From Promethearchaeota archaeon (GTDB lineage Archaea; Asgardarchaeota; Lokiarchaeia; Sigynarchaeales; SOKP01): 12,749 nt of DNA. Location of the stretch: NCBI GenBank assembly GCA_030620005.1, contig JAUXAJ010000136.1, positions 1 to 12,749 on the forward strand, written 5' to 3'. A program made the translations under genes and the position numbers. The notes beneath the pieces were generated by a model, which saw only the letters and a list, made by a program, of their open reading frames with translations, did not search any database and was not told the DNA's origin. Below, in pieces: positions 6,491 through 12,382 of the stretch; position 1 is the first letter of the stretch, and every line of letters starts with the position of its first letter.

Positions 6491-6967
6491 TTACTTCTTA
6501 GCAATTCTTCCCCATTCATTTTTCTTTTCATTGTTATTATATTTATATTTTTCAATCGAGCGTTTTAAAGTTCTTATTGTTAATTCTGCGCAATGCTTAT
6601 GACTTTCTGGTAAACCTTTCAAGGCATTTTCAATATCTTCTGGCCTTAATTTTTCAGCAAATTCTAGAGATTTACCCTCAATAAGAAGCGTAGTTTGACT
6701 TCCTGCCGCAACAGTAATGCCACAACCATCTGTAATAAAGTTTGCTTTTTCGATCACGTTATTTTTAATTTTTAAAAAGAACTGCATTGTATCACCGCAA
6801 GGCCCCTCATACGCATGCCATACACTTATTTCCTCTTCCAGTAGTTTTCCCCAATTTTTTGGATTATGGTACAAACTAACAATATAGTTGTTAAATTCTT
6901 CAATTTCTTCATCAATAATTTCTTTTTGAAGCTTCTTTACAAACTTATTAAAATCTTCATCGGTCAA
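6491..6967 (-). CDS. NifU/IscU-like Fe-S cluster scaffold protein
   Basis: A 158-residue protein with the IscU/NifU N-terminal fold. Key positions are C57 with D59 (GPCGDTMQF), C82 (DGCGITVAAGSQTTLLIEGKS) and H125-C126 (SHKHCAELTIRTLKRSIEKY), the three-cysteine plus Asp pattern on which a nascent cluster is built. The first 45 residues are a charged extension (EEIEEFNNYIV) not found in IscU and may be a docking helix. The start must be TTG at 6965-6967: a stop codon lies two codons upstream in frame, and the next Met is inside the fold. No Shine-Dalgarno sequence is visible, so the message may be near-leaderless. It heads a two-gene unit with the radical SAM gene and is divergent from the ORP-like gene. 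No cysteine desulfurase is seen nearby. Confidence 0.85.
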   Translation of the reverse strand: MTDEDFNKFVKKLQKEIIDEEIEEFNNYIVSLYHNPKNWGKLLEEEISVWHAYEGPCGDTMQFFLKIKNNVIEKANFITDGCGITVAAGSQTTLLIEGKSLEFAEKLRPEDIENALKGLPESHKHCAELTIRTLKRSIEKYKYNNNEKKNEWGRIAKK

Positions 6968-7131
6968 TTTGCTTTAAAATTTTTTTTCTTTCATGATTTT
7001 TATTTTCAATTTTTTTTTTTTTTAATTAAAAAAAATCACTTCTACGACATTCTATTCCATTTATTAAAATTCGTTTTAAAATTTTAGTTTTATTATGAGT
7101 AAGTTTAAAAGGTTTATTATTATTATTATTA

Positions 7132-7145
7132 TGAATATATATTCA
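7132..7145. promoter_or_regulatory. Operator-like palindrome TGAAT-ATAT-ATTCA (ORP-like/NifU divergent region)
   Basis: A perfect 14-bp palindrome identical to the one at 2500-2513, 43 bases before the GTG start of the ORP-like gene. Just before it lies a (TTA)n trinucleotide run (7114-7131). A TATA-like TTTAAAAG at about 7104-7111 would put the transcript start inside the palindrome, so a bound protein would block it; alternatively the palindrome's own ATATATAT could serve as TATA box. The divergent NifU-like gene starts 165 bases away on the other side. Confidence 0.65.
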
Positions 7146-7176
7146 AAATAAATTAAAAAAATAAAAAATAAAAAAA

Positions 7177-7182
7177 GGTTGA
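7177..7182 (+). promoter_or_regulatory. GGTTGA leader element deciding the GTG start
   Basis: GGTTGA lies 6 bases before the GTG at 7189, after an A-rich leader. It resembles the archaeal Shine-Dalgarno GGTGA with one extra T. The same element stands before DUF5320 (2658-2663) and the His-tailed NifX gene (10935-10940), and a GGTTG copy stands before the first MinD gene (7678-7682). Confidence 0.5.
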
Positions 7183-7188
7183 TAAAAA

Positions 7189-7656
7189 GTGGTTATTATT
7201 GCTATTCCTTCAATAGGAAGTGGAGGTTTAGGTGATGGAATGAGCCCTCGTTTTGGAAGATGTCCGAGCTTTACGTTCGTTGAATTAGAAAATAATGAGA
7301 TTAAAGCGGTCAAATCAGTTGTAAACCATGCGGCTAACGCAATGGGAGGGGCTGGCGTGCAGGCAGCTCAGATAATTGGGGAAAACAAAGCAAATATCGT
7401 AATTGTAGGGTTTTTAGGTCCAAATGCAGCTAACGGACTTAATGCATTAAATTTAAAGATTTTTCAAGCGCCAGATCAAAATTTGACGGTAAAAGGAGTG
7501 ATAGATCTTTATATTCAGCAAAAACTACAGGAAATATCTGCCTCAAATGTTGGATCCCATTACGGAATGGGTGGAGGCATGGGCGGGGGCCGTGATATGG
7601 GTGGCGGTCGTGGTATGGGTGGTGGTCGTGGTACGGGCGGCGGTAGACAAATATAA
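7189..7656 (+). CDS. NifX/ORP-like metal-sulfur cofactor carrier with Gly-Met-Arg tail
   Basis: A 155-residue protein with one Nitro_FeMo-Co (NifX/NifY/ORP) domain at residues 1-115: IAIPSIGSGGLGDGMSPRFGR, then FTFVELENNEI, VVNHAA, IIGENKANIVIVG and GLNALNLKIF. Members bind metal-sulfur clusters (FeMo-co precursors in NifX; a Mo-Cu-S cluster in the orange protein ORP) without needing a fixed cysteine set. Residues 122-155 form a low-complexity tail of GMGGG and (D/G)(M/T)GGGR repeats with four methionines, plus H124. The two ferredoxin-MinD ATPase genes follow after 31 bases, the order expected of an ORP-type system. The start is GTG with GGTTGA upstream. With no nitrogenase in the window, ORP-like or NifX-like cluster carriage is the better reading than nitrogen fixation. 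The bound cofactor is unknown. Confidence 0.85.
   Translation: MVIIAIPSIGSGGLGDGMSPRFGRCPSFTFVELENNEIKAVKSVVNHAANAMGGAGVQAAQIIGENKANIVIVGFLGPNAANGLNALNLKIFQAPDQNLTVKGVIDLYIQQKLQEISASNVGSHYGMGGGMGGGRDMGGGRGMGGGRGTGGGRQI
7594..7647 (+). repeat. Three 18-bp in-frame repeats encoding (D/G)(M/T)GGGR
   Basis: Units at 7594-7611, 7612-7629 and 7630-7647 each encode six residues ending in GGGR. They differ mostly at third codon positions, so the repetition is kept at protein level as well as DNA level. Looser GMGGG copies precede them from about 7564. Confidence 0.8.
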
Positions 7657-7687
7657 ACTTAACTAATCTAAAAATCTGGTTGTTTTA

Positions 7688-8620
7688 GTGTTGAGTAAAA
7701 GACCTAAAGTTATTTGTGTTACAGGCGGTAAAGGAGGTACGGGTAAAACGTTATGTGCCGTTAATTTGGCAATCATGTTTAAAAATGAAGGTTTCCGAGT
7801 ACTTTTAATAGATGGAGATGTTGAGAACCCTAATGCATTTCTTTTGTTAGGTGCGAAGCTTGAAAACAAAGTTGAAGTCCCTTTTTTCAAGCCTAAAATT
7901 ATTGAAGATAACTGTTCTAAATGCGGGTTATGTGCTCAAAATTGCGCGCCTCACGCTTTATTATATATAGAAGATTCTTATCCAATCCCAATTTTAGCCC
8001 TTTGTTCAGGCTGTCAGTTGTGTTATAAAATTTGTCCAGAAAAAGCGATTGAAGCAGATTTAAAAGTAATCGGCTGGACTTATTCGACAAGAGTAAACGA
8101 TCTCTCTCTTTTCACTGGTGATTTAAAACCCACGGAGGCTCGTTCAGCAACAATCGTGGAAAAGTTACTCGAAGACTTTGATGATATTATAGAAAAAGAA
8201 CCAGATAAATTTGATGTCATTATTTTAGATACTGCCCCAGGAGCGCACTGCGATGTAGAGCATTTAATCAAAAAAGCAGATCTAGTAATTCCAGTTACAG
8301 AACCAACGAAATTCGGCAAATTAGATTTAATTAGGATAATAGACCTAATTAAATTGTTGAATAAAGAGTATCGTGCTATAGTTAATAGGTCTTCTCTGTT
8401 AGGCTTCAGAGAGGAATTTTTAAAAGATTTAAAAGAGAAACAAATAACGATTTTAGGCGATATTCCTTTAGATGATGAGATTGTATATTCTTACTGTCAA
8501 GGTATACCATTAATGGATGAAAATAGCGGGTTCAATAAAAATGGTAAGGGATATAAAGCATTTGAAGCGATATTTGAAAATTTATTAGAATGGATGGAAA
8601 TGAAAAGTGGAGGAAATTAA
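7688..8620 (+). CDS. MinD-family P-loop ATPase with inserted 2x4Fe-4S ferredoxin domain (first of pair)
   Basis: A 310-residue soluble ATPase of the MinD/Mrp superfamily (COG1149 type). The deviant Walker A is G13-GKGGTGKT with signature Lys15; IDGDVENPN follows at about 41-49, and Walker B with the hydrolysis region is VIILDTAPG at 177-185. A ferredoxin module is inserted between them: C76-C79-C82-C86 and C106-C109-C112-C116. Related proteins pair up next to ORP/NifX-type carriers and are thought to couple ATP binding to metal-sulfur cofactor handling or electron transfer. The start is GTG at 7688; a TTG one codon later is equally possible. GGTTG lies 5 bases upstream. The second MinD gene begins 4 bases after this stop, so the two are surely co-transcribed and may form a heterodimer. 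Confidence 0.88.
   Translation: MLSKRPKVICVTGGKGGTGKTLCAVNLAIMFKNEGFRVLLIDGDVENPNAFLLLGAKLENKVEVPFFKPKIIEDNCSKCGLCAQNCAPHALLYIEDSYPIPILALCSGCQLCYKICPEKAIEADLKVIGWTYSTRVNDLSLFTGDLKPTEARSATIVEKLLEDFDDIIEKEPDKFDVIILDTAPGAHCDVEHLIKKADLVIPVTEPTKFGKLDLIRIIDLIKLLNKEYRAIVNRSSLLGFREEFLKDLKEKQITILGDIPLDDEIVYSYCQGIPLMDENSGFNKNGKGYKAFEAIFENLLEWMEMKSGGN
8607..8613 (+). promoter_or_regulatory. Shine-Dalgarno GTGGAGG that decides the start of the second MinD gene
   Basis: GTGGAGG inside the end of the first MinD gene is the best Shine-Dalgarno match in the window. It lies 11 bases before the ATG at 8625. The GTG of this same motif also opens the frame, but using it as start would leave no ribosome site, so ATG 8625 is preferred. 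Confidence 0.6.
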
Positions 8621-8624
8621 AACA

Positions 8625-9551
8625 ATGAACCAAAAAAAAATAGGCGTTATTTCAGGGAAAGGAGGTGTAGGTAAGACGTCATTAGTTGCATCTTTAGCAA
8701 GTCTGGCCAGTGAAGATCCAGAAATAAACTCTATTGTTTTAGATTGTGATGTAGACGCTCCAAATTTAGCCTTAATACTTCCTGCAAAATCAGAAAAAGA
8801 AATATATAGTCAAGATACTTTCACTACTCTTAAAGCTACTTTTCTAGAAGAAAAGTGTGTTAATTGCAAAATATGTGTTGACGAGCATTTTTGCGAATTT
8901 AACGCTTTAGGATGGGACGAGGGGAACCAAACACCTGTATTGGATTATTTATCATGTGAGGGATGTGGAGCGTGTAAGGTATTATGTCCTGAGCATGCTT
9001 TTGAAATAAATCCTGTTAAAAGCGGGGAAATCATTTCATACAATTCAAAAATAGGTTTACCTTTGGTTTATGGAATGACAAGATTAGGTAGCACCACTTC
9101 AGGAAAATTGGTTTCAGAATGTAAATTTTTCGCTAAAGAACTTAAGGAATTTTCCGAGAGTAATTTAATAATAATAGATGGTCCTCCGGGAATAGGGTGT
9201 CCCGTAATTGCTACGGTCTCTGGCTTGGATTATATCATCACGATAACGGAACCAACACCTTCGGGATTACATGATGTCATGCGAGCAATTGATGTTGTTC
9301 AGCAATTTAACATACCTTTTGGGATAATAATAAATAAGTCTGATTTAAAGAGTCCTTTTCAAGATAAATTTAAAAAATTCATTGACGATACCGGATATAA
9401 CATATTAGGTCGGATCCCTTTTGATTTGTCAATCCCTAAAGCAATGTCTTTTGCCGAACCAGTAGTAGTTCATGCTCCAGATTCTAAAGCGAGTTTAGCT
9501 ATTAAGGAAATTTATAAAAATTTGAAAGAAGTGTTATGGAATAATGGTTAA
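8625..9551 (+). CDS. MinD-family P-loop ATPase with inserted 2x4Fe-4S ferredoxin domain (second of pair)
   Basis: A 308-residue paralogue of the preceding ATPase. Walker A is GKGGVGKT at 11-18 (signature Lys12), followed by LDCDVDAPN at 39-47; the inserted ferredoxin has C78-C81-C84-C90 and C111-C114-C117-C121; Walker B with hydrolysis region is LIIIDGPPGIG at about 168-178. The first cluster set has a longer final spacing than in its partner, so the two ferredoxin modules are not equivalent. The DGPPG and TEPTPSGLHD motifs are typical of the family. Both proteins of the pair have complete ATPase motifs, so neither looks like an inactive subunit. The ATG at 8625 is chosen because of the upstream GGAGG; a GTG six codons earlier would add MEEIKT. 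The gene converges with DUF134 after 62 bases holding only short T runs. Confidence 0.88.
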   Translation: MNQKKIGVISGKGGVGKTSLVASLASLASEDPEINSIVLDCDVDAPNLALILPAKSEKEIYSQDTFTTLKATFLEEKCVNCKICVDEHFCEFNALGWDEGNQTPVLDYLSCEGCGACKVLCPEHAFEINPVKSGEIISYNSKIGLPLVYGMTRLGSTTSGKLVSECKFFAKELKEFSESNLIIIDGPPGIGCPVIATVSGLDYIITITEPTPSGLHDVMRAIDVVQQFNIPFGIIINKSDLKSPFQDKFKKFIDDTGYNILGRIPFDLSIPKAMSFAEPVVVHAPDSKASLAIKEIYKNLKEVLWNNG

Positions 9552-9613
9552 TCCTAATTTTACTATTTTAAAAAATATTTCCCTTTTTCAAATCATCCAT
9601 AAAATCTAAGATA

Positions 9614-10033
9614 CTAAATTTGTTCTCTAATAAAATAATATACATTTTTTGAATTGCACTTAATGCAGTCAACCTTTTTTTCTTTTGACGCAGATCCATC
9701 TTCCCATTCGTGATTGCAATCCAAACATCCGTAGCCAACAAAGCTTACTTTATAATCAAAATTTCCACCATAGACCTTAATTGCTTTGCCTTCGATAAAG
9801 GCTTGAGTAGTTTTTTGATGAGCGCTTTCAAGGATCCGCGAAAATGTAGGTTGACTAACGCTCATTTTTTCAGCCGCGTCTTTCTGATTCAAACCTATGT
9901 AATGCTTAAGGCGCATTGCCTCGAATTCAGAAACAGTTAGAACAACGCAACTATCCATTGAAGGGCGCACGCTTGAAAAATAAAAGTTATTAGGCGTTTG
10001 ATTAACCCATCTTCTGCGAGTTCTTCTTCCCAT
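9614..10033 (-). CDS. DUF134 helix-turn-helix protein with C-terminal zinc ribbon
   Basis: A 139-residue putative transcription regulator (DUF134/COG1342). Residues about 30-90 match the family: VVLTVSEFEAMRLKHYIG, then a sigma-region-4-like helix-turn-helix GLNQKDAAEKMSVSQPTFSR at 47-66, then FIEGKAIKVYGGNF. The N terminus is very basic (MGRRTRRRW). Residues 100-135 carry C103-x2-C106 and C123-x2-C126, a zinc-ribbon or rubredoxin-like knuckle that could hold zinc or iron and might sense metal or redox state. Members recur near NifX, MinD and DUF5320 genes, but their targets are not established. Its promoter region carries three tandem near-palindromes of the shared operator type, suggesting self-regulation and making it the best candidate for the regulator of this set. 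ATG start; leader likely very short. Confidence 0.85.
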   Translation of the reverse strand: MGRRTRRRWVNQTPNNFYFSSVRPSMDSCVVLTVSEFEAMRLKHYIGLNQKDAAEKMSVSQPTFSRILESAHQKTTQAFIEGKAIKVYGGNFDYKVSFVGYGCLDCNHEWEDGSASKEKKVDCIKCNSKNVYYFIREQI

Positions 10034-10044
10034 TTCGAATCAAT

Positions 10045-10102
10045 TGAATATTTATTAAAATAAAACTTAAATGATTATTCATTAAATTTAAATGATTATT
10101 CA
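10045..10102. promoter_or_regulatory. Triple operator array between DUF134 and the metallo-beta-lactamase gene
   Basis: Three near-copies of TGAAT-N4-ATTCA, each with one mismatch: TGAAT-ATTT-ATTAA (10045-10058), TAAAT-GATT-ATTCA (10068-10081) and TAAAT-GATT-ATTCA (10089-10102). The last two sit in an exact 21-bp tandem repeat, two helical turns apart, and the first is 23 bases away. The array fills the 89-base gap between two divergent genes and overlaps the likely TATA boxes of both (AT-rich TTTAAAT and TTTTAATAAATA-type sequences). A protein bound here should control both genes. Confidence 0.65.
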
Positions 10103-10122
10103 TTAAATTAAGTTGGCATGAA

Positions 10123-10809
10123 ATGAAATCTCAAGATTTTTCTTTTGAAATTGTAATTGTTTTTGATGATAAATGTGCAAAAAATGGTTTTTTAACAGGT
10201 TTTGGATTCTCGGCATTAATATTCAATAATTTTACTCAGAATTATATATTATTCGATACAGGCGGAAATGGCAATACTTTAATCCAAAATATTAATAAGC
10301 TAAATATCGACTTAATAAAAATTAAGAAAATTATAATTTCTCACGATCATTTTGATCATGCAGGTGGATTGAGTGAGCTACTAAGAAGAAATTCGAAATT
10401 TGAGATATATGTGCCAAATGATGATAAAGAATACTTTAAAAGGTCATATCCAGAATCAAAGATTCACGGCATTTCAGAATTAATTGAGATCGAAAAAAAT
10501 ATTTATTCCTCTGGGCAATTAGGAACTCATTTAAAGGAACAAGCTTTATTTTTAAGGAATAGAGATGATAAAATTGTGCTAATTGTAGGTTGTACGCATC
10601 CAGGATTAGAAAACTTTATCTTAAAGGCACGAAAAACGAAAGATATTAAAGCTATTATTGGAGGCTTTCACGGATTCAGAGAATTCTCCTTTTTAGAAGG
10701 AATTGACTTCCTAGGTCCTTGTCATTGTACAGTACATATAAAAGCTATACAGGAAAGATTTCCTAATCAATTCAGGAAAATTTGTGTTGGCAATTCCTTA
10801 ATATTTTAA
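10123..10809 (+). CDS. Metallo-beta-lactamase-fold hydrolase (COG1237-like)
   Basis: A 228-residue soluble protein of the metallo-beta-lactamase superfamily. The metal motif H74-D75-H76-F-D78-H79 (SHDHFDHAGGL) is complete; C157-T-H159 (GCTHPG) gives the next ligand; GGFHGF (180-185) follows, and the end has CHCTVHIKAIQERF. This resembles COG1237, a group named after a dihydropterin-type synthase in methanogen pterin work. Here CHCTV-H replaces the CHCTG usual in that group as I recall it, so the active site edge may differ. The true substrate is unknown. A missing second half rules out a flavodiiron protein. It shares the operator-rich promoter region with DUF134 and is probably regulated with it. 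ATG at 10123; an out-of-frame ATG five bases earlier opens only two codons. Confidence 0.8.
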   Translation: MKSQDFSFEIVIVFDDKCAKNGFLTGFGFSALIFNNFTQNYILFDTGGNGNTLIQNINKLNIDLIKIKKIIISHDHFDHAGGLSELLRRNSKFEIYVPNDDKEYFKRSYPESKIHGISELIEIEKNIYSSGQLGTHLKEQALFLRNRDDKIVLIVGCTHPGLENFILKARKTKDIKAIIGGFHGFREFSFLEGIDFLGPCHCTVHIKAIQERFPNQFRKICVGNSLIF

Positions 10810-10865
10810 GTTTTTTCTTATCTTTTCGGTAAACAACAAGTTATTTGTGGTGATATTCACTTTTA

Positions 10866-10879
10866 TGAATAATTATTCA
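10866..10879. promoter_or_regulatory. Operator-like palindrome TGAAT-AATT-ATTCA (His-tailed NifX gene)
   Basis: A perfect 14-bp palindrome 69 bases before the TTG start of the His-tailed NifX gene. The ATTCATTAAATTTAAAT after it repeats the sequence seen in the DUF134 array. TATA candidates are TTTAAATT (about 10885-10892), abutting the palindrome, and CTTTATAATT (10901-10910). Confidence 0.65.
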
Positions 10880-10948
10880 TTAAATTTAAATTCCAAAAAT
10901 CTTTATAATTCTTAAATCTAAAATTTAATAAAGAGGTTGACAATATAG

Positions 10949-11356
10949 TTGAAAATTGCTATTAGTACAGATTCGGGAAAAATCTGTGCACATTTTGGTA
11001 GAGCTCCAGAGTTCACTTTTGTGACAATTGAAGACAATAAAGTAATCGAAAAAAAAGTACTTCCCAATCCGGGACATGCTGTTGGGAGCATACCCAAATT
11101 TGTAAGCGAACAGGGAGCGAATTGTATGATTGCAGGTGGAATGGGACATCGAGCCGTAGAGTTTTTTCACCAATATAATATAGAAGTTATAATGGGGATT
11201 ACTGGTGATATTGATAATGTAATAAAAAAGATTTTAGACGGTACATTAGAGGGCGGCGAAAGTCTTTGTACTCCTGGTGGAGGTAAGGGCTATGGAGTTG
11301 ATAAAATCCATACCGATGCGGATGATAAAGACGACCAACATCACCATCATTTTTAA
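10949..11356 (+). CDS. NifX-family (Nitro_FeMo-Co) protein with Asp/His-rich tail
   Basis: A 135-residue protein with a NifX-type domain at about 1-97: KIAISTDSGKICAHFGRAPEF, FVTIEDNKV, the PNPGHAVGSIP loop, GANCMIAGGMGHRAVEFF and IEVIMGITGDI. It resembles the small stand-alone members of anaerobic archaea and bacteria. A CTPGGGKGYG segment is followed by a tail DADDKDDQHHHH (about 123-134) that looks made to bind divalent metal. Compared with the ORP-like paralogue it has extra histidines (H15, H43, H67, H74) and cysteines C13, C59 and C107. The start is TTG at 10949, supported by GAGGTTGA 8 bases upstream; no ATG is close. It is under its own operator-bearing promoter and ends at a hairpin/T9 terminator. 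Whether it carries a cluster, or delivers metal to the other carrier, is open. Confidence 0.85.
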   Translation: MKIAISTDSGKICAHFGRAPEFTFVTIEDNKVIEKKVLPNPGHAVGSIPKFVSEQGANCMIAGGMGHRAVEFFHQYNIEVIMGITGDIDNVIKKILDGTLEGGESLCTPGGGKGYGVDKIHTDADDKDDQHHHHF

Positions 11357-11425
11357 AATATCCCATTCTTCCTATTATATCTTCTGACAGAAATTAATAC
11401 ATGACTAGATGATAGTAGATACTCT

Positions 11426-11480
11426 CTAAAAATTCTATTTTTAGAATTTAGGGATGGGTTTTTTTTTAAAAAAAAAAAAA
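11426..11480. terminator. Bidirectional terminator: hairpin plus T9/A13
   Basis: A hairpin with 7-bp stem AATTCTA/TAGAATT (11431-11437 and 11442-11448), extended by CTA/TAG after a two-base bulge, is followed by nine T (11459-11467) for the plus-strand NifX transcript. The adjoining thirteen A (11468-11480) give T13 on the minus strand, 34 bases after the osmC-like stop. It separates the two convergent genes. Confidence 0.6.
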
Positions 11481-11514
11481 TTATTCTAATTTGTGAATTT
11501 AGGCTTTAAAAAAA

Positions 11515-12015
11515 TTATTTTCTAATCTGAACTTTTGGTTTAATTGGGGAAGCCCCGTTCATATTAGTAATAATTGGACAATGTGATAAAACCTTATCCA
11601 TCAACTCGTTAATTTTTTCGTCTGGAGCGTCTGCTTTAATCCTAATAACGGGTTCAAGTTTATCGTATCCAGCCAATTTTGAATCGTCAATTCCAAAAAT
11701 TGCTCCAAGATTAATATGGCCGCGAGAAAAGACTTTTAATTCTTTAATTTCAATATCCATGATCTTAGCCCAAAATTTGGTAACTGCGACGATACATGCT
11801 CCAACAGAGGCCAAAATTACTAATAAAGGAGAAGGTCCTTGATTAGTTCCATCCAATCCTGGAGGTGCATCTATAAGCAGCTCAAATGGTTTTGCACCCA
11901 TGGTACATTTTACTTGCATGCCTTCCGGCAACATTTCGCATTCGACATTGAAGTTTTTCTCTCCAGCGTTCCAATCTGCTTTTACAGCATCATAAGTTTC
12001 TTTAAAACTAGGCAT
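11515..12015 (-). CDS. OsmC-family protein
   Basis: A 166-residue OsmC/Ohr-fold protein. The two family cysteines are C74, in the buried helix PSPLLVILASVGACIVAV, and C146 in SHCPIITNM; the intervening EIKELKVFSRGHI and KLEPVIRIKADAPDEKINELM strands and helix are typical. OsmC/Ohr proteins reduce organic peroxides with this cysteine pair, but many archaeal members are of the looser YhfA/OsmC-like kind with other or unknown substrates. The N-terminal 25 residues (SFKETYDAVKADWNAGEKNF) are an extension over short OsmC. The promoter has the shared palindrome at 12070-12083 just ahead of a TATA-like sequence, so it appears tied to the NifX/DUF5320 set, which would fit a redox or sulfur stress response. 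ATG start with GTGA upstream. Confidence 0.85.
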   Translation of the reverse strand: MPSFKETYDAVKADWNAGEKNFNVECEMLPEGMQVKCTMGAKPFELLIDAPPGLDGTNQGPSPLLVILASVGACIVAVTKFWAKIMDIEIKELKVFSRGHINLGAIFGIDDSKLAGYDKLEPVIRIKADAPDEKINELMDKVLSHCPIITNMNGASPIKPKVQIRK

Positions 12016-12050
12016 AATAATTTCACTTTTCTAATTTCTAATTTATTTGT

Positions 12051-12083
12051 ATATTTATGTAGAACATTATGAATATACATTCA
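12051..12083 (-). promoter_or_regulatory. osmC-like promoter: palindrome TGAAT-ATAC-ATTCA next to a TATA box
   Basis: The palindrome occupies 12070-12083. On the minus strand a TATA-like CATAAATATA at about 12050-12059 follows it at the spacing seen at DUF5320, putting the transcript start near 12030 and the ATG at 12015. A neighbouring TCATAATTATGA (12081-12092) is a second, overlapping palindrome, and ATTCATTAAAT (12103-12113) repeats the flank found at other sites. Confidence 0.6.
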
Positions 12084-12382
12084 TAATTATGATAATAATA
12101 TCATTCATTAAATAAAAATTTAGGTAAAAAAGTATCTTTAATTCGTTTTAATAAATTATACTGAGTTTGACAAGAATAATCATTTATTCTCAGCTAGGAG
12201 AATTAAGTAAGCTCTTAAGCTAGTATTTGGAAGTTAAATAGAGAAATCGAATTTGATTTAGATAATAATATTTCGGAACAAATCAATATTGGAAAAAAAA
12301 AAAAGAGAAATCAAATAAAAATAAGTAAAGAATGTAATTTCCTTCATCTTTTTCTTTTCAGGGCATTTCTAAATTTCTCAAG
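12084..12382. other. Gene-free interval with a small inverted repeat
   Basis: Between the osmC-like start and the 4-hydroxybutyryl-CoA dehydratase-like stop I see no gene I can defend. It contains an inverted repeat AGAATAA-TCAT-TTATTCT (12173-12190) and a run of twelve A around 12293-12304. A plus-strand frame is open from 12219 into the neighbouring gene but has no start codon and runs antisense to it, so it is not called. Confidence 0.5.

Noticed and set aside
7010..7023. A run of 14 T on the plus strand as a terminator.
   Set aside because: No plus-strand gene ends upstream of it; on the minus strand it is an A-rich leader of the NifU-like gene.
6866..7087. A 73-codon plus-strand frame rich in Phe and Lys upstream of the ORP-like gene.
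   Set aside because: It is produced by long T tracts and overlaps the NifU-like gene antisense; composition is not protein-like.
7189..9551. Reading this region as a nitrogen fixation (nif) cluster.
   Set aside because: No nitrogenase structural genes or NifE/N are present; NifX-type domains and MinD-ferredoxin ATPases are widespread in non-fixing anaerobes.
7688..9551. The two ATPases as cell-division MinD proteins.
   Set aside because: Inserted ferredoxin modules and no MinC/MinE; there is no visible C-terminal membrane-targeting helix, and the NifX context fits cofactor work.
10925..11173. An 82-codon minus-strand open frame across the start of the His-tailed NifX gene.
   Set aside because: It lies wholly antisense to a gene with a clear domain and ribosome site, and its translation shows no family pattern.
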